A stretch of DNA of 64,000 nt, taken from NCBI GenBank assembly GCA_024681295.1, contig JAILBC010000006.1, positions 1 through 64,000 on the forward strand. Direction: 5' to 3'. The position numbers and the translations under genes were made by a program. The notes beneath the pieces were generated by a model. It was not told the DNA's origin. It did not search any database and saw only the letters and a program-made list of their open reading frames with translations. This DNA is from Bacteroidales bacterium. GTDB lineage: Bacteria > Bacteroidota > Bacteroidia > Bacteroidales > F082. Shown one piece after another: positions 25,766 through 33,471 of the stretch (position 1 is its first letter; each line of letters starts with the position of its first letter).

Positions 25766-26080
25766 TTAGCCCGCGATGGGGTCGGAGATGATTTCGAGGG
25801 TGTCGCCTGGTTTCACGTTGTAGTCCAGCAGCGTCTTGGGGGATTTGCCGATTTTGGGCTGCAAGATGATGTCGCGTCCGGTGGCTTCGTCCTTCTTGCC
25901 GAAGAAGTACTCAGTGGGCACGTAGTCGATCATCTCGGGCAGGTCGAAGATACGGGTACCTGTGGCGTCGACGGCCTTGCGGAGGTTGTTCATCAAAATT
26001 TCGAGTTCGGTGCTGGGATCAGTTACTTTGAACTTGATCGTCTTGTTTTTGTACCTGAGGAATAAAAAGAAGTCTTCCAT
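25766..26080 (-). CDS. Ubiquitin-like beta-grasp protein, copy 2 (104 aa, ends ..SDPIAG)
   Basis: MEDFFLFLRYKNKTIKFKVTDPSTELEILMNNL...GDTLEIISDPIAG; directly upstream of the E2 gene; gap-free with copy 1. Confidence 0.78.
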   Translation of the reverse strand: MEDFFLFLRYKNKTIKFKVTDPSTELEILMNNLRKAVDATGTRIFDLPEMIDYVPTEYFFGKKDEATGRDIILQPKIGKSPKTLLDYNVKPGDTLEIISDPIAG

Positions 26081-26093
26081 AATGTGTTGATTT

Positions 26094-27596
26094 TTATTTA
26101 ACTATTAATTTCTCGATATATTCGTTTTGATGGTCATTCAGTTTGATGAGGTAGATGCCCTGGGCCAGGTTGAGGTTCAGGGTGGTGGTTCCGTTGATGG
26201 TTTGTTGGTGGAGCAGTCTCCCATCGAGGGTATAGACGCTCATGGTGGCTTCGCCGTTGTTATTGACGATCAGCACGCTCTCGCCTGTCTGCACGGGGTT
26301 GGGGCTCAGGCTGATGTTCGGGTCTTTGACGACATATTCGTTGGTAAAGGCACCACCGAAGAGGTTGCCTTGGGCGTCAGCATTCAGGCTGAGGTACACC
26401 TTGTAGGCACCAGCGTCCAGTCCGCCTTGTTGGTAGTAATATTGGCCGGTGGCGCCGTTGATGGCCTGGCCGTCCTTGTACCATTGGTACTTGTAGTTTT
26501 CCTTGGGGTTGGGATAGATCAAGATATAGTCCCTGCCGTTGTCTTTCTTGGCCACGATTTGTTGCACGTCGTTGTTGTTAATGTAGGATACCACGTTGAC
26601 CGTCACTTTCACTTCGGCGCTACAGCCTGTTTCCTCGTTCACAGCGTTCAAGGTGACGGTTTGTTGTCCGGCGGTGACCCAGTTCACTTTGAGGGTCCTC
26701 CCCGACTCGGTCACTGTGGAAGCTTGGTCGCTCACCGTCCAGGTGAGGGTGGCGTTGCCCACGTTGCCGACGGTGTAGGTACCAGACTGTTGGGTGCACA
26801 GATAGAGGTCGCCTGTCAGTTCAGGTTCAATGACGCTGACGGTGATGCTGACCACGTTGCTGTAGGAAATGCCACCCTCGTTGGAAGCCCAGAAGCGGAG
26901 TTTCCAGCCGTTGTAGGAGGCATCAAGCGTTTGGTTCGTATAAGCAATAGCGCTTTGGAAATATTCATCCGGGCAAATCTCCCAGCCTTGGCGTTCGGCG
27001 TTGGTTACTGTAGGAGCTGTAAGAGTAAGGGCTTCCCCAGCGCAGATCGTCTGTGGGGTTATCTGGCCGTTGATAACGGGGGGTAACATGTTAAAGGTAG
27101 CGGTGACGAACACATTGAATTGGGGCATGACAAAGACGTTGTCATTGAGGGTGACCGTCTGGCTCTCGTCGCCTTTCTTGTACACCCAAAGGGTTGACAG
27201 CTCATAGTATTGGTCGGGAGTGGCAGTGACGGTTACCTCGGTGCCAGGTCGCGCCTCGCCGGAGGGTGAAGTGGTAACGGTGCCGTGAGTGATTCCAGCA
27301 TCCACGGTGATGGTACAGGTGTTGGGGTAATACTTCACAGTTTCAGTGAGGTCATGGTCGGGCATGGTGCCTTCAACTATCGGTTTATCAGGGGTATAGT
27401 CTGCGATGGCGGGCGACTCAACGCTATAGTATCGGCCAGCTCCCAGTGTCTGTACAGAGTCGGGCGCGGCAGTTGAAAGGTCGCTGGCATAGAGATATTT
27501 GATGGTCAGCCTGTGCTCGGCTCTTTTGTTGTTTTGCTGGGCCTGCGTTGTAACTGTGAGAAGCAGGAGTAAGGCGAATATCAGGTATTTTTTCAT
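26094..27596 (-). CDS. Secreted repeat protein with T9SS type-A C-terminal sorting domain
   Basis: 500 aa; signal peptide; Ig/PKD-like middle; C-terminus ISLSPNPVQTGESVLIVNNNGEATMSVYTLDGRLLHQQTINGTTTLNLNLAQGIYLIKLNDHQNEYIEKLIVK. Confidence 0.8.
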   Translation of the reverse strand: MKKYLIFALLLLLTVTTQAQQNNKRAEHRLTIKYLYASDLSTAAPDSVQTLGAGRYYSVESPAIADYTPDKPIVEGTMPDHDLTETVKYYPNTCTITVDAGITHGTVTTSPSGEARPGTEVTVTATPDQYYELSTLWVYKKGDESQTVTLNDNVFVMPQFNVFVTATFNMLPPVINGQITPQTICAGEALTLTAPTVTNAERQGWEICPDEYFQSAIAYTNQTLDASYNGWKLRFWASNEGGISYSNVVSITVSVIEPELTGDLYLCTQQSGTYTVGNVGNATLTWTVSDQASTVTESGRTLKVNWVTAGQQTVTLNAVNEETGCSAEVKVTVNVVSYINNNDVQQIVAKKDNGRDYILIYPNPKENYKYQWYKDGQAINGATGQYYYQQGGLDAGAYKVYLSLNADAQGNLFGGAFTNEYVVKDPNISLSPNPVQTGESVLIVNNNGEATMSVYTLDGRLLHQQTINGTTTLNLNLAQGIYLIKLNDHQNEYIEKLIVK

Positions 27597-27610
27597 TTTA
27601 TACTATGCTT

Positions 27611-28102
27611 TTATTTAAGTTTTATCAAATACAGCAATTCTCTGCCGTTGAGGGCATCGAGGTCAAGGTTGAGGATAGCCACGAGGGCGTCTTTCAGGTG
27701 GATCTTTCCAGTGCGGTCACGTCTCAGGCCCCATCCCAGTGCGGCTTGAATCTTCGTGTTGAATTTGGCAGTTGTGTCTTGGTCCTCGATAACGTCTTTT
27801 TTCAACAGGTTGTCGAGGAAGCTCCACGATCTTGTTTCATGGAAATACTTTTTGAGGTTTTCTTTAAGATCGCGGTAGAATTTTTCGTCGTACTCATCCC
27901 CTATCTCTGCGTACACATTCGCATGGACTAGGTTGCGTCCCACCACAAGGTGTTCATATTTTTTGCGTATGGCTTTTTGGATTTCGTTGCGTATGACGCT
28001 TTGCTCATAGAAGCCCAGTCCAAAATCGTTCTTCATCCGTATCGCAGGGAGATGCGGGAAGTAGTCGTAGAACATGTTCTTCGTATTAAAAATAGGGTTC
28101 AT
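27611..28102 (-). CDS. Hypothetical protein (163 aa)
   Basis: Clean ORF preceded by a TATCTTTG promoter-like motif on the minus strand; no family recognised. Confidence 0.5.
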   Translation of the reverse strand: MNPIFNTKNMFYDYFPHLPAIRMKNDFGLGFYEQSVIRNEIQKAIRKKYEHLVVGRNLVHANVYAEIGDEYDEKFYRDLKENLKKYFHETRSWSFLDNLLKKDVIEDQDTTAKFNTKIQAALGWGLRRDRTGKIHLKDALVAILNLDLDALNGRELLYLIKLK

Positions 28103-28125
28103 GTCGCTCTATCTTGTTAAAGCGA

Positions 28126-28133
28126 CAAAGATA
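28126..28133 (-). promoter_or_regulatory. Candidate Bacteroidetes -7 element TATCTTTG internal to the T6SS cluster
   Basis: caaagata on + strand, about 24 nt upstream of the 28102 start codon, in the AT-rich gap 28103-28178. Confidence 0.5.
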
Positions 28134-28178
28134 AGAAAAATAAATAAAATAAAAAATAAAAAAAAGGCAAAAAAATAG

Positions 28179-29180
28179 TTATTCCCAAATCCAAGCTCCG
28201 TCTTCCTTGGTATAGTCCTCGCTACGAGCAATTTCCACATAGTCTCGGAAAACAATGTATTGGGTATACCAAAGTGTACGAACCGGAAGGTTTTCACCAG
28301 TCATGGCTATTTCATAGCGGTTATTCCTTGTGTCGATGCGCAACAACAGGTCGGCCTTGGCATCGGGAAACTTCTTGAAAAATCCCTCGAAAACTGATGT
28401 GACGACTGCTTCATCCAGCCAAAAATGTGCTAAACAACCCGCCTCATCTTCATGCCATTTCACGGTAATACGACAGGGTTTCCCAAATTTGTGATAACGC
28501 ATCAAGTCATTGTTGTCTGAATAGTCGAAGGTCGCGTCGAGGCGCTTGACTTCCACCCCATCCACCTCGATGGTTTCGTAATAGGGGTCTGTGTGGTCAA
28601 ACCGTTGCCATTGCTTTCCGTCGAAGAATTCTTCTAAGGGAACCATTCTATAGGGGTACTGCCGCATATTGCACTGGAGTTTATGGAACGGTAACAAAGT
28701 GTCGACAAACTCCTCCATCTCAGGTTCTGGGGTATGCATTTTCAGCTCTTGTTCCGTCATAGTGGTTTCTTCAGCTATCAGCCAATGAAGTAAAACGGAT
28801 TTTTCGTTGCTGCACAGCCAAACGGCCACACCACCATACGGGCCAACTCCAATGAGATATTGCCGGAAAGGATCTTTGGGAAATTCCGATGCTTGCTTTT
28901 TCCACAGCGCTTCAGTCCTTTCCTGGTCCAAGGAGGTTGAAAACTCAAAGCATTTGCCCTCATTGGCGGTGACCCATCTCAATTCCAAGCGTGTGGGAAG
29001 CGGATAGGTCTCCGGAGATTGGACCACCAGCGGACTTGGACATCCCCAGTCAAAAGAATCGCAAGTGGTGATATCCAATGTATGGCTTTCATCGTCGTCG
29101 TAGAACAACGAGAATTTCTTGAAGTAGACTTCATAGAAGTCGAACCGCGACAATACGGTGATATAGTTAAATTGTTCCAT
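28179..29180 (-). CDS. DUF2931-like protein, putative T6SS immunity protein
   Basis: 333 aa; PLPTRLELRWVTANEGKCFEFSTSLDQERTEALWKKQ...YLIGVGPYGGVAVWL pattern; immediately follows the putative effector. Confidence 0.55.
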   Translation of the reverse strand: MEQFNYITVLSRFDFYEVYFKKFSLFYDDDESHTLDITTCDSFDWGCPSPLVVQSPETYPLPTRLELRWVTANEGKCFEFSTSLDQERTEALWKKQASEFPKDPFRQYLIGVGPYGGVAVWLCSNEKSVLLHWLIAEETTMTEQELKMHTPEPEMEEFVDTLLPFHKLQCNMRQYPYRMVPLEEFFDGKQWQRFDHTDPYYETIEVDGVEVKRLDATFDYSDNNDLMRYHKFGKPCRITVKWHEDEAGCLAHFWLDEAVVTSVFEGFFKKFPDAKADLLLRIDTRNNRYEIAMTGENLPVRTLWYTQYIVFRDYVEIARSEDYTKEDGAWIWE

Positions 29181-29185
29181 TGTTA

Positions 29186-31759
29186 TTAATTAGCTTGGAC
29201 TTGAGGATCCTCCAGAGCCTGGCCGACGTCTATGTTATCACTCAGTTCCTTCATGTTCACATTTTTAGTCAATTCTTCATAGGGATGCACCCAGTCGTGG
29301 TTGAAATAGACAAAACCATTGTAAATCGCCCAACCGTGTTTGCCAGTGTTCAACAACGCATAACCGGTAGCAGCCACTCCAATCTTAGTTACACTGAAGG
29401 ATTGATTCACTTTCTTTAAGTCAGCCATGGCTTTGTTGAACTCAACAATATCACCATATCCCAAAAACTTGGCGGCACCATCAAAGAAGCCGTTGAACGT
29501 TGTTTTGGTTCCCTTGGAAGCCAGGTCTGTCGCTTTGTTCATATTCTGACAAGGGCGTTTGAATACGTTGTAATTGGAAAACAGGTGATGCGACTGTTCG
29601 TTGATTTCCTTGATGAGCTCACCTTGGGTTCTCGCAGCGACCATCGCATCGGACTTAACGCCTTCGGCTGCCATCTTTTTGATGACAACATCAGCTTCCC
29701 TATTGATCATGTTCGCTTCAGCGACACTCAACTGCTTTGCATTCTCCTTGACCGTTCTAAGGGTTGTGTCGAGTTGGCTTTGGGTTTGTCCAAGTGCCTT
29801 GGCTGCTTCTGGTGATGGCATATTCTCGTTCAACATCACCAACGCATTCTTCCAATCCTTCAAATCCGCTGCCTTTTGTGCGGATTGTTCCACTGTGATC
29901 ACAGCAGCATTATGGAACTGTCTGGCTTCTTTTGCTGCGGTCTCAGCGTTTGTCACAGCTGTTAGCGCAACTCGTTCCGCAGCCTTTGTTGCAGCTACGG
30001 TTTCTTCAGACAGTGTTGCGGTTTTGGCAAGACGTGCCACCTGAGGCAATTTTCTAAACAACGGAATCAATCCGACAGACACCACATCGAGTCCAATGGA
30101 TATCAAATGGTTTTTCGAATTTTCATTCCATTTGAAATCATCTATCACGCCCCATTTGACAACTTCAATTCCAGCATCAACTACGGCCGCCCCAATGGCG
30201 AGCCCAAGGGCCAGACCGGCAAAGGGTGCGGCAAAAGGAGCCGCTATCAAACAAACCACGGCAAGTCCGATTTGGATTCCCGTAAGGACTCTATCCCAGA
30301 AAAGATCGTCTATGGCATCTTCGAGTTTTTTAGAGGCATCTTTCAGCTTATCGATTTCTTTTCTTCTCCTGTTATTGTCCTCGTTGATTTTCTTGACCTC
30401 GCCATCCAATTCTTCTTCAGTCATCATTTTCCCCTCGAATTCTATCTTCTGTTTGGCTTGATTCCTTTTTTCATCATCGATATTACCATAATCCTGGGTA
30501 TACCGCTCTTCCCAGAACTGGTCCTGATCCATTTCGACACCGCTTGTTATTTCAAGGTCTGTTTCCGATGATTCCCTGTTGTTTCGCCTTTGAAGGGCAA
30601 GTTTCTTTTTCCTGATCTCCTTCAATCTACCCTGTCTGTCATTATCCCTTTTCCTCTTGAGTGCCTTTTCCTGGTTCGCTATTTCCTTGTCTAAGTCTGC
30701 CTTCTTTTTCTTTAGACCTTCTTCGGAGTTTTCTTCCCTCAAAATTTGTTGTTCCTCCCGATTCGCTTTCGATAGCAAACCATACAAATTATTGAGATGG
30801 CGTGGATACCCTTCAAACATTACGGCAGGATAATCCATGCGAATATACACACTCATCTCTCCTTCGTAGGCTGTCTTCACCAAGCCGCCTTTACTTTTCC
30901 AATCATTCAGCGCCTCTTCGTATTTCTTATAGCTAGACGTATTTTTTCTACCAAAATCGCTATCTTTCCAAAATCTTTGCATTCGGTAGGTAGGCTCCTT
31001 CAAAACCTCGATGAGATTCTTGATCTGCTTGACTCGCTTCGCTCTTTTCCCCTTAGGCGTCAACACCTTCAGTTCAAGATTGGACAATCGTTGTGTACTG
31101 CAATAGACCAGGTCTACATTCCATTTGATTTTTCGTTTGTTAAACCAGGCATCGTTTTGCATTACGATTGGATTACTGAATACTTTTTGAAGGTATTCCT
31201 CAGTGAGATCATCCTCTACCACTTTTATTCCAAAAACCCTCAAAAAAGAAAACAGGAGGCATTCCACAGGATTGACGGCACTGATGCATAATTTGACTGT
31301 TCCTCCCTTAGAGTAGCCTTTTTTCTCCAACCTATATAAAAAATCCCTTAATTCTCTTAATGCAAAAACAAGCTTATCATTGATGAGTAAAAACTCAGAT
31401 TTTCGATTTCCTTCTGCTACATTTCTATCGTATTCTCCACTAGCCTGAAACAACTCATCGCCGAGTGCGTCTGAGCAATCCACAAAAATCTTTTTATCGG
31501 CTTGGCTAGTGTTGGGAGTATAGTTCTTGGGAGCATGTTCCCATAACACCTCATTTTGCATTTTCACAACACTAACTTCTGTCCCCTCACTATCAACCTC
31601 AGTTTTTTCAACTCCACATTCTTTTAGCTTTGTCAAACTGACCGAGGAAAACACAATAAACACAGTTCCATCCCAAGGTTCAATGGAGGATTGGTTTTCG
31701 GCTTGCTGTTTTGGTGCTTGAGAGCTTAATCCTTGAGCACCGGTTCCGGATCCGCACAT
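29186..31759 (-). CDS. Putative T6SS effector with central glycine/alanine-rich hydrophobic helices
   Basis: 857 aa; downstream of VgrG and PAAR-like genes, followed by a DUF2931-like gene; no signal peptide; IGLAVVCLIAAPFAAPFAGLALGLAIGAAVVDAGIEVV hydrophobic segment. Confidence 0.55.
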   Translation of the reverse strand: MCGSGTGAQGLSSQAPKQQAENQSSIEPWDGTVFIVFSSVSLTKLKECGVEKTEVDSEGTEVSVVKMQNEVLWEHAPKNYTPNTSQADKKIFVDCSDALGDELFQASGEYDRNVAEGNRKSEFLLINDKLVFALRELRDFLYRLEKKGYSKGGTVKLCISAVNPVECLLFSFLRVFGIKVVEDDLTEEYLQKVFSNPIVMQNDAWFNKRKIKWNVDLVYCSTQRLSNLELKVLTPKGKRAKRVKQIKNLIEVLKEPTYRMQRFWKDSDFGRKNTSSYKKYEEALNDWKSKGGLVKTAYEGEMSVYIRMDYPAVMFEGYPRHLNNLYGLLSKANREEQQILREENSEEGLKKKKADLDKEIANQEKALKRKRDNDRQGRLKEIRKKKLALQRRNNRESSETDLEITSGVEMDQDQFWEERYTQDYGNIDDEKRNQAKQKIEFEGKMMTEEELDGEVKKINEDNNRRRKEIDKLKDASKKLEDAIDDLFWDRVLTGIQIGLAVVCLIAAPFAAPFAGLALGLAIGAAVVDAGIEVVKWGVIDDFKWNENSKNHLISIGLDVVSVGLIPLFRKLPQVARLAKTATLSEETVAATKAAERVALTAVTNAETAAKEARQFHNAAVITVEQSAQKAADLKDWKNALVMLNENMPSPEAAKALGQTQSQLDTTLRTVKENAKQLSVAEANMINREADVVIKKMAAEGVKSDAMVAARTQGELIKEINEQSHHLFSNYNVFKRPCQNMNKATDLASKGTKTTFNGFFDGAAKFLGYGDIVEFNKAMADLKKVNQSFSVTKIGVAATGYALLNTGKHGWAIYNGFVYFNHDWVHPYEELTKNVNMKELSDNIDVGQALEDPQVQAN

Positions 31760-31782
31760 GGCATGTTGTTTTGGTTCGTGAT

Positions 31783-32514
31783 TTAGTTATCTTTAGGATC
31801 GGCCTTTATTTTCTTACGATATTTTCCATTCACCTTGCCTCTTTCTACGTTGCGTTTGTCCTCAGCTGCCGAGAAGGCGGCTTCAGACTTCTTTTCGGCG
31901 AGGGCGGCTTTTTCAGGTTCGCCTTTGCGTTTATAATCCTCAGCGGTCTTCTTAAACGCCTCACCCATCTTCTGCTCGTTGCCTCCCGCCTGATCTGCTG
32001 TGGAGAGATCGGCTTTGTATTGCTGTTGGTCGCTTGGCGACAGCTGTGCCGTTTCTTCTTCGGTCAATGGGGCTTGGTCGCCAGTGGGCTGCTTCAAAGG
32101 ATCTCCCAAAGGAGGTGCCGTATTGGGTGGCGGGATGGGAATCTGTCCGTCATTGGAAAAAGAAATCTGCCCCGCCCACATGCACATGTTACGGCATTGG
32201 TTGGTCAGGGCCGGCATGCCTTCGACCATCTTGTCGGGCTTGCCCGGCATCCATGGCGTGGTCACCACCGGGACACAAGGTGCCGGCGTGAAAACGCCCA
32301 AGGCGGCTGCCGTGGCCGAGATGACCGCAGGATTGGAGGGCGACGAGCACATGCCGAAGGAACCGATGCAGGTAATGGGTGCAAAATCGCTGATGTTCAG
32401 CAGCGGCTTGTTCGATAACATCGTCATCCTGCCGGGACTGGCCATCAATGGGCAGGGGTTGGTCCCAAAAGTGCATTGGATCATCGCCGATGAGGTAACG
32501 TAGCTTTCTGCCAT
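31783..32514 (-). CDS. DUF4280 PAAR-like protein with charged C-terminal extension, copy 2
   Basis: 243 aa; MIQCTFGTNPCPLMASPGRMTMLSNKPLLNISDFAPITCIGSFGMCSSPSNPAV...GVFTPAPCVPVVTTPWMPG. Confidence 0.85.
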   Translation of the reverse strand: MAESYVTSSAMIQCTFGTNPCPLMASPGRMTMLSNKPLLNISDFAPITCIGSFGMCSSPSNPAVISATAAALGVFTPAPCVPVVTTPWMPGKPDKMVEGMPALTNQCRNMCMWAGQISFSNDGQIPIPPPNTAPPLGDPLKQPTGDQAPLTEEETAQLSPSDQQQYKADLSTADQAGGNEQKMGEAFKKTAEDYKRKGEPEKAALAEKKSEAAFSAAEDKRNVERGKVNGKYRKKIKADPKDN

Positions 32515-32516
32515 AA

Positions 32517-33464
32517 TTATTGCTTCTCAAAAAGGTGGTCAATCAGTTTTTGTTGTAAACGGATGATGGTGTCCGTGTCGTTGCGTTCCAAGGCTTCCAT
32601 CATGGTCGGAGCGTCTTCGGTCAGCACCAAGTCGGTTCCAGCCAGATTGAGCGTATGATCGATGCTGGCCATCACTTCGCGGTCACCTCTGTGGGCAAAC
32701 CGCTCCAACATCACCAGTGAACCCTGGGTAGGCGAATAGGCGTCAAGGGCTTCCGAATAGGCCTTGGCCTGACGCTCGGCAAAGCCGTCAAGATAACCTG
32801 TCACTGCCTTGATCGCCTGTGTTCCAAGGTTCAATAGATGGCGCGACTCTCCTTGCTTAATCCGCTCTTCCAGCCCACCCAAAGCCGTCTCCAATTCCGA
32901 ATCGTAAGATTGAATCATCATGGAAGTGTTTTTCGAAAACAGCATCAATTTACTGTCTTCCAAGGTTTGGAACTTGAGCGTCTCGTCGGTTTCAAGATAA
33001 TAATCCGCCAATGCCTTGCTGGCCCTGGCCACATTCAACAGATGGATAAAGTGGCTGGTAATGACATTTACACTCTTGGGGTAGTTGCTTGCCTCACAAA
33101 GCGACATCATCTGTTGGAAACGGTCGAAATGAACGGCAATCTTTTCGGCGCTCTCCTTTTGATGAAGGGCAAACTCTTCCACTTCTTCCCGTTTTAAAGG
33201 ATCCTTTGGGGGCTCCGAATGCGTGTCCTGAACCGTTTCCAAAGGTTCGAGGTCGGCATCGGTTTCAACAAGAGCGATGTCTGTCTCGACAGGCACAACA
33301 GGCGTTTCTGGTACTACAGGCGGTTGCTCCTCTTTAGGCTCCGGTTCATGAACAACCGATGCCTTGTTGCTGTCGGTTGATTTTGCCGTACCACTGGACC
33401 CGCCGAACTGCGATCCCCAGTCAAAGATCGAATCGTCATCGTCCCAATCGTTGATTGAACCCAT
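32517..33464 (-). CDS. Helical protein of unknown function between VgrG and PAAR-like genes (candidate effector adaptor/chaperone)
   Basis: 315 aa; acidic low-complexity N-terminus, helical C-terminus; position only. Confidence 0.45.
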   Translation of the reverse strand: MGSINDWDDDDSIFDWGSQFGGSSGTAKSTDSNKASVVHEPEPKEEQPPVVPETPVVPVETDIALVETDADLEPLETVQDTHSEPPKDPLKREEVEEFALHQKESAEKIAVHFDRFQQMMSLCEASNYPKSVNVITSHFIHLLNVARASKALADYYLETDETLKFQTLEDSKLMLFSKNTSMMIQSYDSELETALGGLEERIKQGESRHLLNLGTQAIKAVTGYLDGFAERQAKAYSEALDAYSPTQGSLVMLERFAHRGDREVMASIDHTLNLAGTDLVLTEDAPTMMEALERNDTDTIIRLQQKLIDHLFEKQ

Positions 33465-33471
33465 GGCTTTA

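Noticed and set aside
7057-26080. Plain Bil/antiphage ubiquitin-like operon inserted by chance as a defence island
   Set aside because: Ub genes are interspersed with and overlap baseplate genes, include duplicates tracking the modules, and no other defence or mobility genes are visible; cannot be fully excluded without comparative genomics.
26127-27086. 319-aa plus-strand ORF opposite the T9SS protein
   Set aside because: Antisense artefact; the minus-strand ORF has a signal peptide and sorting domain.
28134-28178. Poly-A/T tract as phase-variable promoter
   Set aside because: Homopolymer-like AT richness alone is not evidence; no two alleles are available to compare.
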